Source: an uncultured Alistipes sp.
GTDB taxonomy: Bacteria > Bacteroidota > Bacteroidia > Bacteroidales > Rikenellaceae
Length of the DNA: 64,000 bases
Assembly: GCA_944322005.1 (NCBI GenBank)
Contig: CALUNL010000005.1
Coordinates: 1-64,000 of the forward strand
Reading direction: 5' to 3'
This document shows, piece after piece, positions 7,966 through 16,166 of this stretch (position 1 is its first letter; every line of letters starts with the position of its first letter). The notes under the pieces were generated by a model. That model was not told the DNA's origin and ran no database searches. It saw only the letters and a program-made list of their open reading frames with translations. The position numbers were made by a program, and so were the translations under genes.

Positions 7966-8202
7966 ATGAAACATTTGATAGACGAAATAGAGGAACGCCC
8001 CTACCTGTGCGAGGACTGCAAACACTTTATCAAGGGCATAACTTGCCGTGCTTTTGATATTATCCCCCTGAATGTTTTTGAAAACCCGGAGGGGCACACA
8101 TCCGTAATACCCGGACAGAACGGCGATTATGTCTTTGAAACCGACAAACCGCGTGACACGATGCGGGTTTATCGCGATGGTGGCGAGGAGCCGACAGAGT
8201 GA
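7966..8202 (+). CDS. small Cys-pair protein, candidate immunity gene for the MuF toxin domain
   Basis: A 78-residue protein begins with CEDCKHF and continues through TCRAFDIIP, GHTSVIPGQNGDYVFE. This is a widespread small-protein pattern (CxxCKxF...CxAF...H...PGxxG...FE) that I recall next to phage head and toxin genes. It is the only plus-strand gene inside the minus-strand head operon, has its own promoter, and overlaps the 3' end of the MuF gene tail to tail by 34 bp. Polymorphic toxins usually have a separately expressed partner here. An immunity role is therefore an inference from context. Confidence 0.7.
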   Translation: MKHLIDEIEERPYLCEDCKHFIKGITCRAFDIIPLNVFENPEGHTSVIPGQNGDYVFETDKPRDTMRVYRDGGEEPTE

Positions 8203-9776
8203 TGCTTTTCGTCATATAGTTTTTTTATCAGAATACCAACCGCAGCCGCTATCGGTCGCGGTTTTTCGTTGTTAATGTATTCAGACCATGCTTCCGCTAT
8301 AAATTCGGCAGCGTTTGTCGTTCCATATTTCGACAGGTTTTCAGTGACATTGTTTTTACCTTTTGCCACCTGCTCATTATATACACTCAAAAAGTCTTTA
8401 TGATTACGTAGCCCGACAAGCCTGTCTATTTCATGCCCCAGTTCATGGTCGATAACGGCTTTGACAGTTCCGCAGCCCGGCGGATGCCATTTTGACTTGC
8501 AGTCGCTTTGTAATGACTTTTCTATTTTTTCGCCTGCCCATGAAGTGTTGAAGCAAATGCCGCTTAACCCCATATCCTTTGCATACCCGTGTGAATATGC
8601 GTAACAGTTACGGCAATTTCCGACTTTTCTGGCCCATTCTGAAGCCCAGCGTTTGAGTGTTTCCTCGTCCTTATCCGGGTAGTCCTTTTTATATTCTGCC
8701 AGTTTTGCCTCAGTCAGCAACTTTATGCGTCCCCGGATGGAGCCAACAAAAAGCGTTTCCTTTTTCAGTTCTGGGAAACGTTGGAAATGTTCCTCTACAC
8801 TTCTGTAAATGGCTTCTATCTGTTCCATGTGTTTTGAGGTGAAGCCGTCAAGTGCACAGTTCACACCAAGGTTGTCACGGAAAAACTGTTCGGCCTCTTT
8901 GACCGTTTTAGGAGTCCATTCTGCCGGAACATATCCATCGGCTGCGTTTTTAACTCCTTTCGGGGCTTTGTTATACGGGTGCTTGGGTGGAAACAGTTCA
9001 AGTGACTTGCCCGGATTGTAGCGGAAAATCGCCTTTTTCGCCCCGGCGGTGCATTCTTCGCCCCTTTTGATGGCGTCCTCCGAATTGGAGCGCGGATATT
9101 TGCCCCGGCGCACCTGTACGGCGGTGCATCGACAGTTCCAGCCGTTAGGAGGGTAATAGCTTTCCCAAAACGGGTCGGAAGGCGGCAATGTCGTGCCATG
9201 CAGCAGGGCGTGTTCCTCGCGCACCTTGTTGTCCCCAGCAGTGCGGTACTGCAAGTCATACCGGTCGCCGTCCTGCTCGATGTCGTGCCACTTGGCCGCC
9301 ATCTGCGATGCGCCCACGGCATGGTTGTACTCTGCATACAGGTAGTTGCGGTTATACTTGTCGTTGATTTTACGGACATCGGCGAGGAAATCCGCAAACG
9401 GCTTGATGCCGCCTTTTTCCGTGACCAGCGAAAGGCCCACCTCGCGCAGCGCGTGGAAAGTCTTGAAGCCCGAGAAAATGAAGGCGTTGTTTTCCAAGGC
9501 GTACCTTACCGTTTCCGGCACTTCGTGCGGCAGCCCGCTCCCGATGGCCGTTTCCAGTACGCGCATGGTTTCTTCCACGACGGCCTGAGCCTCCGGCGTT
9601 GCCATCAGCGGGATGTCGAAGCCCTTGTTGTCGTAAATGGCTTGTGCCGCCTTGTCGAATATTTCACCGTCGAACTCAAAAGGCGGCTTCTTCCCGGCAA
9701 GAGTCACCAAGTCCTCCCTGTAAAGTGATGCCAATGCCGTGTTGAAAGCCCTGTACCTGTCGCGCAGCCCCGGCAC
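8169..9776 (-). CDS. MuF head morphogenesis protein with C-terminal zincin domain
   Basis: In this 535-residue fusion, the N-terminal half is a MuF minor head protein, with the hallmark stretch EEHALLHGT...PPSDPFWESYYPPNGWNCRC at about 190-220. The C-terminal third is unrelated to capsid function. It has HELGH at 444-448 and a downstream acidic helix EFIAEAWSEY (E491, E495), as in zincin metallopeptidases with a third Glu ligand. It also has six Cys residues between about 390 and 435. MuF proteins with C-terminal toxin domains are known in temperate phages, which supports reading this as a virion-delivered or intracellular protease toxin. The domain could instead process virion proteins. Confidence 0.88.
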   Translation of the reverse strand: MPGLRDRYRAFNTALASLYREDLVTLAGKKPPFEFDGEIFDKAAQAIYDNKGFDIPLMATPEAQAVVEETMRVLETAIGSGLPHEVPETVRYALENNAFIFSGFKTFHALREVGLSLVTEKGGIKPFADFLADVRKINDKYNRNYLYAEYNHAVGASQMAAKWHDIEQDGDRYDLQYRTAGDNKVREEHALLHGTTLPPSDPFWESYYPPNGWNCRCTAVQVRRGKYPRSNSEDAIKRGEECTAGAKKAIFRYNPGKSLELFPPKHPYNKAPKGVKNAADGYVPAEWTPKTVKEAEQFFRDNLGVNCALDGFTSKHMEQIEAIYRSVEEHFQRFPELKKETLFVGSIRGRIKLLTEAKLAEYKKDYPDKDEETLKRWASEWARKVGNCRNCYAYSHGYAKDMGLSGICFNTSWAGEKIEKSLQSDCKSKWHPPGCGTVKAVIDHELGHEIDRLVGLRNHKDFLSVYNEQVAKGKNNVTENLSKYGTTNAAEFIAEAWSEYINNEKPRPIAAAVGILIKKLYDEKHHSVGSSPPSR

Positions 9777-9781
9777 AGGGC

Positions 9782-11026
9782 TTACTCGAAAAAAGCGTCC
9801 GGCTGTGTCTTTGCTTGGCGTATGCCGGTGATGTTGACATTGTACTTGTCGATGAAATACTGCGGGTCTATCTCGTAGTATTCAAGCAGCACACGTTCCA
9901 TCTCACGCTGCTCTGCGGGGCTGAAAGTCGCCGCGTTGTCCCACTCGAAAGAAAGCCCCTGCACCGGGAAGCCGTGCTTGGCCATGAGCGGGAGCAGCCT
10001 GTCGTTGACGATGCAGGCAATCATACGCGCATCGGCGGCTACCACGTCCTCGAAGATTTCGAGGTGCGTTTCAGACTGCGACAGCGAGGAGCCGCTGTCG
10101 ATGGTCATCGTCTGCATCAGCACCCCTTTCGACAGTTCCGAGTTGGCCCGGTCGATGCGCTTGTCATACACATTGTAGGCATCGCCCCGGCTGCTTTCCT
10201 TGATTTCGATGTCCGTACCGTCAGGGAGCAACGCCCAGAACGCCGCGCCCATGTTTTCGAGGGCCTTTTCGATTTTCGCCTTTTCTTTCTCGTCTGTCGT
10301 GTTGGTACGCGCCACGCGCATGGGTGCGCCGAACACCTCCCCGAACATATCCCAAAAGGCGAGCATATTCTTCTTGCTGATGCAAGCCGGGGCGCATTTC
10401 AGCAGCAGCCCCAAGTCACGCGGTTTGCCCACCTCCACGCACCAAAGGGACAGGTCGCCATCGCGGTAGCTGGTGCCCGTGCGCCAGTCCGCAGCCGGCT
10501 CGGGCGTGATGACCCCGTATTCAGGGCATACATGTTTGCGCGGCACAAGTTCCACGCTGCTGAAACGCAGCCCATCTTCGTCCTTTTCGATGTCGTTAAG
10601 TTGGATGAGGCTGTTGCCCCAGAAGCGGCTGTCAAGGGCCAAGTCCATAAAGTCGTAAAACCACTCCTTGCGGAACAACGCGGTGCCTTTTTCATTTTCC
10701 TTGCCGTCTTTCCCGACAAGGCGGAATTCCTTTTGCAGAGTCTTGCCCTTGCGCTGTCCGATGCAGCCGGTCAGGTGCAGGTCGATAAGGCAGTCAGTAT
10801 AAATGTCGTACAGCCGCGCCCTGTTGGGCGTTTCATAGCTTATGGCCTGTTGCCAAGCCATGCGCCAAGCGGCGACATCCTTTTTCGTGAGGCTGTCGGT
10901 CTGTTGCATGAGCTGGGCGGTCAGCTTGACACCCTGTTTGCTTTTCATAAAACGAGCCAGCCGCTCCACATCGTTTTGCGAGGGGCGGCGTGAGAAAATC
11001 TGTCTGAAACCGTTTATAATATCCAT
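9782..11026 (-). CDS. portal protein, DUF935 family (Mu gp29-like)
   Basis: This 414-residue protein has the size and motif pattern of the Mu-type portal: an N-terminal helical part, RKHVCPEYGVI near 165, a long central ISKKNMLAFWDMFGEVFGAP helix and GVLMQTMTIDSG near 300. The portal forms the dodecameric DNA entry ring at one capsid vertex. It lies between DUF1320 (upstream) and MuF (downstream, 5-bp gap), the order found in Mu. A TTTAAT-type dyad (11037-11054) precedes its start. Confidence 0.93.
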   Translation of the reverse strand: MDIINGFRQIFSRRPSQNDVERLARFMKSKQGVKLTAQLMQQTDSLTKKDVAAWRMAWQQAISYETPNRARLYDIYTDCLIDLHLTGCIGQRKGKTLQKEFRLVGKDGKENEKGTALFRKEWFYDFMDLALDSRFWGNSLIQLNDIEKDEDGLRFSSVELVPRKHVCPEYGVITPEPAADWRTGTSYRDGDLSLWCVEVGKPRDLGLLLKCAPACISKKNMLAFWDMFGEVFGAPMRVARTNTTDEKEKAKIEKALENMGAAFWALLPDGTDIEIKESSRGDAYNVYDKRIDRANSELSKGVLMQTMTIDSGSSLSQSETHLEIFEDVVAADARMIACIVNDRLLPLMAKHGFPVQGLSFEWDNAATFSPAEQREMERVLLEYYEIDPQYFIDKYNVNITGIRQAKTQPDAFFE

Positions 11027-11059
11027 TCAAAAGCCAGTTAAATACCCATTAAACAGCAT

Positions 11060-11482
11060 TTACCAATCATACTTGTTCTTGTGCATCGACCCATACCGGA
11101 CTGGGTTGTGCGCGTCCGTGTCGCCGTCGCAGCTCACATAAGTCGGCAAGTCCGGGGAAGCCTTGCTTGCCTGTACATCTTTGAGCCATTTGACGGCATC
11201 GTTGTAAAGGCATTCCCTGCGCTCATGCCCCATGTTCTGCGGCAGCCTGTGTACCATAAGCCACAGCGAAATGTTAACGGCGCACTGCACGAGCATAGGG
11301 TTGCGCTCGTCGTCCTCTGCGGCAAACGCCTTATCCATATCGTAGCGGTGGCGCGTGTAGGAGCATATCTGTTCCAAGGCGGCACGCTCGGCCGCCTCCC
11401 TGTCCTCCTTTGAAACTCCGCAAATCTGCTCGAACTCGAAGTCGTCGCAGACACTCTTGTAGTCGTCCTCCGTGATGAACAT
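11060..11482 (-). CDS. DUF1320 protein (Mu gp36-like)
   Basis: This 140-residue helical protein has MFITEDDYKSVCDDFEFEQI at the start and a central AALEQICSYTRHRYD followed by LVQCAVNISLWLMVHRLP. This is the usual DUF1320 layout, a connector or neck protein in Mu-like heads. It sits in the head operon upstream of the portal gene. Confidence 0.85.
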   Translation of the reverse strand: MFITEDDYKSVCDDFEFEQICGVSKEDREAAERAALEQICSYTRHRYDMDKAFAAEDDERNPMLVQCAVNISLWLMVHRLPQNMGHERRECLYNDAVKWLKDVQASKASPDLPTYVSCDGDTDAHNPVRYGSMHKNKYDW

Positions 11483-11488
11483 TCGGCA

Positions 11489-11731
11489 TCAACGTTTGGG
11501 ATTGGCCACATATATGGCCAATTGTTCGGCCTTTTCGGGCGTGAAACCTTTTGAGAAGCGGTGGCGGCGTATGAGAGCCTTGATGCCCTGTTTTGACACG
11601 ACCACCGGTTTCTTATTGAATACAAGCACAAGGAATTTCCTGCCGTAAAGGTCAGCTTCTGCCTGTGCTTTCCTGATGGCTCTTTTCTTTCGGAAATCGA
11701 ACAGCAGAGCCCTGAAAAACTTGCCTACCAT
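11489..11731 (-). CDS. small basic protein of the head operon
   Basis: An 80-residue, very basic protein (FDFRKKRAIRKAQAEADLYG near the start, then ALIRRHRF). It overlaps the TerL stop by 7 bp and lies 6 bp upstream of the DUF1320 gene, so it is co-translated with the packaging genes. No family is recognised; a DNA-binding or packaging accessory role is possible. Confidence 0.65.
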   Translation of the reverse strand: MVGKFFRALLFDFRKKRAIRKAQAEADLYGRKFLVLVFNKKPVVVSKQGIKALIRRHRFSKGFTPEKAEQLAIYVANPKR

Positions 11732-13269
11732 GATACATTTTTTGCATTAGTCCGCCTGCCGAAAGACGGAGTGAAACTACTTATGCGCGTATCCCTTTGA
11801 AGATACCATATTGCGCCCTCATCGGCATCGGGCGCGTCATCGTGTCCTCTCATTCCCTTTTCAAAGGCCAGTGTCTGTTCTATACCGGTCTGCATGTCCG
11901 GGTCTTCTTTTTCTGCCTCGTTGTAGGTGACAAATCCGCGTTCCCACAGGGGGCTGATGGCCTCGATGCGCTGGAACTTGTCCGGCTTTTTGCGCTTGTC
12001 GGAAGAGAGCGGCAGCTGGTAGCCTCTCAGTTCGCCCTCCGTGCGGAAATCGTCGAGGATGGTGTCCTGCATGAAGTTCGCCTCCATGTACCACCTTATG
12101 GCGATGCCCTTATCCAACGACCATTCATAAAGGTCGTAAAGCCACCGCACCATCTCGGCGACGGAACACTGCCGCACGAAAGCCTTGATGTGCCAGAGCT
12201 GCGTTCCCACCTTGCCCCACAACTTGGCGGCCTTGTAGTCGTTCTTGGTGGAACCCTTGAAAGACGGGTCTATGTAGAGTATGATTTCATCGAATTTTTT
12301 AAGGTCGGGCAGCTTGCCCCATTTAATCCAGTCCTGCCGGAACACCGCACCCTCGGTGATGGGGTTGTTCATGTATTCCTTCTGGAACGAGCGGTAGCCT
12401 TGGAACGCTTCAAGCTCGCGCACCTCCTGCGGAGTCCACTTGGCCGCCCATGACACGTTGCCCTTTTTATCCAAGATGTTCACCTGTGACACGAACACGC
12501 CATTTGTGGCCGCTATGTTGGCCAGCACGCTGTTCTTGGCTATCAGGTTGCCCACCATTATGAAACGCCCCCTGCCGCCGTCCAACGCGCCGAAAAGAGC
12601 CTCTTTCACCCAATTGGTGAGTCGGGTGACACGCGCCGGGCTTTCGCAAAGCTCGTCGTCGTCAAGGTCGTCGATGACGATGTAGTCCGGGCGGTGGCTG
12701 CGGTAGCGCAGTCCACGCGGCGACTGCCCGCGTCCACGGGCGAAGAAAGCCGTGCCGTCCTTGGTGACAAACTCCCCCTCCTCCCATGAGCCGCTGTTGT
12801 ATTGCTCGCCGAAATCGTGGATATAACGCTGGTTGTATTGCAGTTCGGCCTGCACATCGCCGAGCAGCGTGTTGGCATTCTCCTCGCTCTTGCCTACAAG
12901 CACCATCACATGGATGTCCGGCTTTTCCTGACATTTAAGCCACAGGGGTATGAAGATGTCGAGGTGGGTGCTTTTTGCCGCCCCACGATGCCACTTGAAA
13001 ACTGCCCGCAAGTTTTTCTCCTTGCGTACCTTGTTGGCGGCGGCGATATGGAACGGCGCACAGGGTGTCTGTTTGCCTGTCTGCTCATTCGTCGTATAGT
13101 GCGGGAAATAATAGTCCACGAAAGCGGCATAGTCGGCGCGCACCTTTTTGATGCGCGCAAGTTTTTCCTTTGCCGTTTCAGCGGCGTTCACGGTCGTGGC
13201 GTTCTGTACGGTCTCGCACAGCTTGTTCCACCGCAGGACGGCTTCCTTTATGTTTGCGACTGATGCCAT
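11725..13269 (-). CDS. terL: terminase large subunit
   Basis: This 514-residue packaging motor has a Walker A-like HRGAAKST (94-101) after a WHR start, and a Walker B strand YIVIDDLDDDE (around 196-206). The C-terminal nuclease region has a YIDPSFKG strand and an acidic DDAPDADEGA near the end. It pumps DNA into the head and cuts it. The small terminase gene ends 2 bp upstream and the basic small gene overlaps its stop. The length is typical for Mu-type TerL. Confidence 0.95.
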   Translation of the reverse strand: MASVANIKEAVLRWNKLCETVQNATTVNAAETAKEKLARIKKVRADYAAFVDYYFPHYTTNEQTGKQTPCAPFHIAAANKVRKEKNLRAVFKWHRGAAKSTHLDIFIPLWLKCQEKPDIHVMVLVGKSEENANTLLGDVQAELQYNQRYIHDFGEQYNSGSWEEGEFVTKDGTAFFARGRGQSPRGLRYRSHRPDYIVIDDLDDDELCESPARVTRLTNWVKEALFGALDGGRGRFIMVGNLIAKNSVLANIAATNGVFVSQVNILDKKGNVSWAAKWTPQEVRELEAFQGYRSFQKEYMNNPITEGAVFRQDWIKWGKLPDLKKFDEIILYIDPSFKGSTKNDYKAAKLWGKVGTQLWHIKAFVRQCSVAEMVRWLYDLYEWSLDKGIAIRWYMEANFMQDTILDDFRTEGELRGYQLPLSSDKRKKPDKFQRIEAISPLWERGFVTYNEAEKEDPDMQTGIEQTLAFEKGMRGHDDAPDADEGAIWYLQRDTRISSFTPSFGRRTNAKNVSW

Positions 13270-13271
13270 AT

Positions 13272-13742
13272 CTACATTTTCGTCTGGAGCAGTTCGTTGA
13301 TATACCTGTTATGGTACTTGTTGATGGTCTTGATGAGTTCAGGGGTTATCTCGTCATCGAATTGCGCTTGGAATTGCAGCCACTTGCTGAACGCCATGAA
13401 CACCTCGATTACATCCACCACCGACGCTTTCTTGTCAAGCCTTTCAATAGTGGTCGAGAGTTTGGCGAGCTTGTCGCCGAGGCTGTTCATCGCTTCCGGG
13501 TCTTCACTTTCGTTTACCTGTTCTATAAGCCGGTTTATGGTATGCAGCAACTTGTTTACAAGTTCCGGGCGTGTGATATTGGTTGCCGCCCGCGCTTCCT
13601 GCCATCCTCCGTCTGCCACCCACCTGTTGATGGTCACGGCGGAGATGCCCGTTTTTTCAGCGATGATTTTCTGCGTGTCGCCCTGCATGAACAGCAGCCG
13701 GGCATACTCTTTCTTCTCTTCGAGTTCTTTCCTTGTCTTCAT
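13272..13742 (-). CDS. small terminase-like DNA-binding protein (Mu gp27 type)
   Basis: A 156-residue protein with an N-terminal HTH: ARLLFMQGDTQKIIAEKTG then ISAVTINRWVADGGW. A helical oligomerisation part follows, with a leucine-rich coiled segment (NSLGDKLAKLSTTIERLDKK). It is the first gene of the minus-strand head operon and directly precedes TerL, the position of the small terminase subunit that recognises DNA for packaging. Confidence 0.85.
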   Translation of the reverse strand: MKTRKELEEKKEYARLLFMQGDTQKIIAEKTGISAVTINRWVADGGWQEARAATNITRPELVNKLLHTINRLIEQVNESEDPEAMNSLGDKLAKLSTTIERLDKKASVVDVIEVFMAFSKWLQFQAQFDDEITPELIKTINKYHNRYINELLQTKM

Positions 13743-13815
13743 TCATAATGGTTAAAAATGATGCCCTGCGGGCGTGTTTGACGGTGCAAATTTGCCTTAA
13801 AAAGGCGGGCGCATA

Positions 13816-13846
13816 AAAAAGAGTGCCAAAGTTTTACACTCTTTTT
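13816..13846. terminator. AAAAAGAGTG/CACTCTTTTT inverted repeat
   Basis: Perfect 10-bp arms (13816-13825 and 13837-13846) surround an 11-nt loop, with A and T tracts. It lies in the divergent region between the head operon and the phage tRNA. It could terminate stray transcripts in either direction or serve as an operator for the late promoters. Confidence 0.5.
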
Positions 13847-13884
13847 GCCCCTGTCATGGCATAGGTTGAAATTTGCGGTGTCAT

Positions 13885-13957
13885 CGCGGGATGGAGCAGC
13901 TGGCAGCTCGTGAGGTTCATTCCCTCAAGGTCGGCGGTTCGAGTCCGCCTCCCGCAA
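13885..13957 (+). tRNA. phage tRNA-Met (CAT) with initiator features
   Basis: It folds as a full cloverleaf. The acceptor is CGCGGGA/TCCCGC with an unpaired C1-A72, the D arm is GAGC/GCTC with A11-T24, the anticodon arm is TGAGG/CCTCA closing TTCATTC, and the T arm is GGCGG/CCGCC closing TTCGAGT. The C1-A72 mismatch and the A11-U24 pair are marks of bacterial initiator tRNA. The anticodon stem has only two of the three usual G-C pairs (A29-T41 replaces one). CCA is not encoded. It lies between the two divergent late operons of the prophage. Confidence 0.9.
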
Positions 13958-14001
13958 CAAACTTTTGTGTGTTTTTCATGGTAAAAAGTTTTGTTTAGGT
14001 T

Positions 14002-14057
14002 GCGGGCAGCCCCCGACAGTTCCCGAAGGACATCGGCAAGGCAGCCCGCTTTTTTTC
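14002..14057 (+). terminator. hairpin plus T-tract after the phage tRNA
   Basis: GCGGGC (14002-14007) pairs with GCCCGC (14044-14049) and is followed by a run of T. The long loop can form a further short stem. It would end the tRNA transcript just before the protease gene at 14065. Confidence 0.65.
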
Positions 14058-14064
14058 AAAGGCA

Positions 14065-15042
14065 ATGGCAAAGGAAGTAGTAATAAGCACAAGCGGCGTG
14101 AACAGTTATGGATGCCGCGTCTTGACCGAGGGGATAGACCTCCGGCAGTACCAGCGTAATCCCATACTGCTGTGGATGCACCGCCGCAGTTTCAACGGCG
14201 ACTCGATGCCGATAGGCCGCATCGAGAATCTGCGCATCGATGGCGACCGCCTGATAGGTACGCCCGTATTCGACCAAAAGGACGAATTTGCGAAAAAGAT
14301 AGAAAGCAAGTGGGAGGACGGTTTCCTACGCATGGCATCGGCTGGTATCGAAGTCGTGGAGGTGAGCAACGCCCCCGAATACGTGCAGCCGGGTCAGACC
14401 CGTGCGACCATTATCCGTTGCAAGCTCGAAGAGGTCAGCATCGTGGACATAGGCGCGAATGACGAAGCCCTGCAACTTTCGCATGGCGGCAAGGTGTTGC
14501 AGCTCGCCGCAGGGGAACAGAGCGACATTATCCCGCTGCTTGACACAGAAGAGGAAGAAAAAACTGCCGAGGGAACTGCCCCCAAGGCACCAGACAACAA
14601 TCAAATCACAAATCAGATGAACAAAGAATTTTTGCAGTTGCTCGGCCTGCCCGAAACGGCTACCGAGCAGGAAGCATTGGGCGCATTGCGTCTGATGAAA
14701 GAGAGAGCCGACAAGGCTGAAAGCCTGCAACTGGCGAGCATCACCGCCCTTGTCGATGGCGCGATAGCCGAAAGGCGCATCACCGCCGACAAGAAAGACC
14801 ACTTCGTTTCGCTCGGCAAATCGGCGGGCATCGAGAGTCTCCGCACCACGCTGGAAATGATGCAGCCGCAGCACAAGCCCACGGAGCTGCTCCACCAGAA
14901 GACTGAAATCCCGGCAGGCGGGGAACACAAGACCTACGCCAAGCTGTCGGAAGTTCCCGAAGAGGAACTCCGCAAGATGAGGGAAGAAAACTATGGCGAG
15001 TACGCAAGGCTGTACAAGGCCGAATTCGGAATCGAGATTTAA
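14065..15042 (+). CDS. prohead protease fused to scaffold (Mu gene I type)
   Basis: In this 325-residue protein the first 170 residues look like a phage prohead serine protease, with RNPILLWMHRRSF and PIGRIENLRIDGD near the start and a GFLRMASAGIEVVEV core. The remainder is a helical, acidic scaffold-like part (LLDTEEEEKTAEG linker, then ADKAESLQLASITALVDG). The protease matures the head and removes the scaffold. It is the first gene of the plus-strand late block, directly upstream of the capsid gene. An internal start at 14617 could give the scaffold alone. Confidence 0.87.
   Translation: MAKEVVISTSGVNSYGCRVLTEGIDLRQYQRNPILLWMHRRSFNGDSMPIGRIENLRIDGDRLIGTPVFDQKDEFAKKIESKWEDGFLRMASAGIEVVEVSNAPEYVQPGQTRATIIRCKLEEVSIVDIGANDEALQLSHGGKVLQLAAGEQSDIIPLLDTEEEEKTAEGTAPKAPDNNQITNQMNKEFLQLLGLPETATEQEALGALRLMKERADKAESLQLASITALVDGAIAERRITADKKDHFVSLGKSAGIESLRTTLEMMQPQHKPTELLHQKTEIPAGGEHKTYAKLSEVPEEELRKMREENYGEYARLYKAEFGIEI
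14617..15042 (+). CDS. possible nested scaffold protein from an internal start
   Basis: An in-frame ATG at residue 185 of the protease gene, after an A-rich stretch, would give a 141-residue protein beginning MNKEFLQLLGLP. Mu makes its scaffold this way from inside the protease gene. Here it is inferred from that precedent and from the domain boundary at this point; no strong ribosome binding site is visible. Confidence 0.4.
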   Translation: MNKEFLQLLGLPETATEQEALGALRLMKERADKAESLQLASITALVDGAIAERRITADKKDHFVSLGKSAGIESLRTTLEMMQPQHKPTELLHQKTEIPAGGEHKTYAKLSEVPEEELRKMREENYGEYARLYKAEFGIEI

Positions 15043-15063
15043 CGACAACCAACAAGAAGCATA

Positions 15064-16149
15064 ATGAAACATTTTAAGATTTACCTGATGGCCTTCGTGG
15101 CCTTGCTGTCCGCCGTCGCATTCAACAGCGTGGCGGGCGCGACCATTTTCACCGTGCTGGGAGGTAATGCCCTGACGGGCGCAATCACCGGCAATGCCGT
15201 GTCACTGCTTGCCGGGTCGTTCATGCCGAAAGGCGCGATGCTGGACGGCGTGTTCGCAGAGATATGGACAGGCCAGATGATTAAGGCGTTCCGCACCGCA
15301 GCGGAGAGCCTCGGCTGGTATGACCGCATCAAGAGCTACGACCAGTATGTGGATGCGGACGTAATCCACTTCACTGAAATCGGCGGAGACCCGACCGTGC
15401 TTGTAAACAACACGACCTATCCGCTGGAGATTGAGACCCTCGAAGATGCCGACAAGCCCATTTCGCTTGACAAGTTCGACACCACGGCAACCCCCGTGAC
15501 CGACGACGAACTCCATGCTTGCAGCTATGACAAGATGGCCAGCGTGCTGGAACGCCACCGCGCCGTATTGCGCGAGAAGGTCTGCGAGAAAGCAATCCAT
15601 GCCATTGCCCCGACCAAAAAGACCGACAACACCCCGGTGCTGTACACCACCGGCGAGACCACGGCGGACGGCACGCGCAAGAAACTGACTTTTGCCGACC
15701 TGCTCGAAGCCAAGAAAGCCTGTGACAAGTTGAAGATGCCCAAGGCAGACCGTATCCTCGTGCTGTGCAGCGACCATGTGAACGACCTGCTTGAAACCGA
15801 GCAGAAGTTCAAGGAGCATTACAACATCAACCAGACGGAGGGCAAAATCGCCCGCCTGTACGGTTTCGACATCTACGAGTATGACGGTACGCCGTATTAC
15901 AACACCTCGACGAATGCCAAGCTGGCGTGGGGCGCGACCCCGTCATCTGCCACTGACCGCCAGTGCTCGGTGTTCTACTACAACGGGCGCATGATGAAAG
16001 CCAACGGCAGTGTGCAGTTCTACCACAGCGAGGCAAGGCAAGACCCGCTCTACCACCGCAACCTCGTGAACTTCCGCAAGTGGGGCATCTGTATGCCTCT
16101 GACCGAGAAGAACAGCGTGGGCGCGATAGTCAGCGCGAAAGCCTCCTAA
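15064..16149 (+). CDS. major capsid protein
   Basis: This 361-residue protein directly follows the protease/scaffold. Features typical of an HK97-fold major head protein include a long N-terminal arm, an ATPVTDDELHACSYDKMASV region near 145-165 and the C-terminal HRNLVNFRKWGI. The first 26 residues (KIYLMAFVALLSAVAFNSVAGA) look like a secretion signal. In a capsid protein this is more likely a scaffold-interacting delta region removed by the protease. The fold call comes from position, length and sequence style. Confidence 0.85.
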   Translation: MKHFKIYLMAFVALLSAVAFNSVAGATIFTVLGGNALTGAITGNAVSLLAGSFMPKGAMLDGVFAEIWTGQMIKAFRTAAESLGWYDRIKSYDQYVDADVIHFTEIGGDPTVLVNNTTYPLEIETLEDADKPISLDKFDTTATPVTDDELHACSYDKMASVLERHRAVLREKVCEKAIHAIAPTKKTDNTPVLYTTGETTADGTRKKLTFADLLEAKKACDKLKMPKADRILVLCSDHVNDLLETEQKFKEHYNINQTEGKIARLYGFDIYEYDGTPYYNTSTNAKLAWGATPSSATDRQCSVFYYNGRMMKANGSVQFYHSEARQDPLYHRNLVNFRKWGICMPLTEKNSVGAIVSAKAS

Positions 16150-16166
16150 CCCATACCCAAGCGACA

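Noticed and set aside
9815-10993. A 392-residue plus-strand frame opposite the portal gene
   Set aside because: It is the mirror of a GC-rich, codon-biased portal gene with strong DUF935 features on the other strand.
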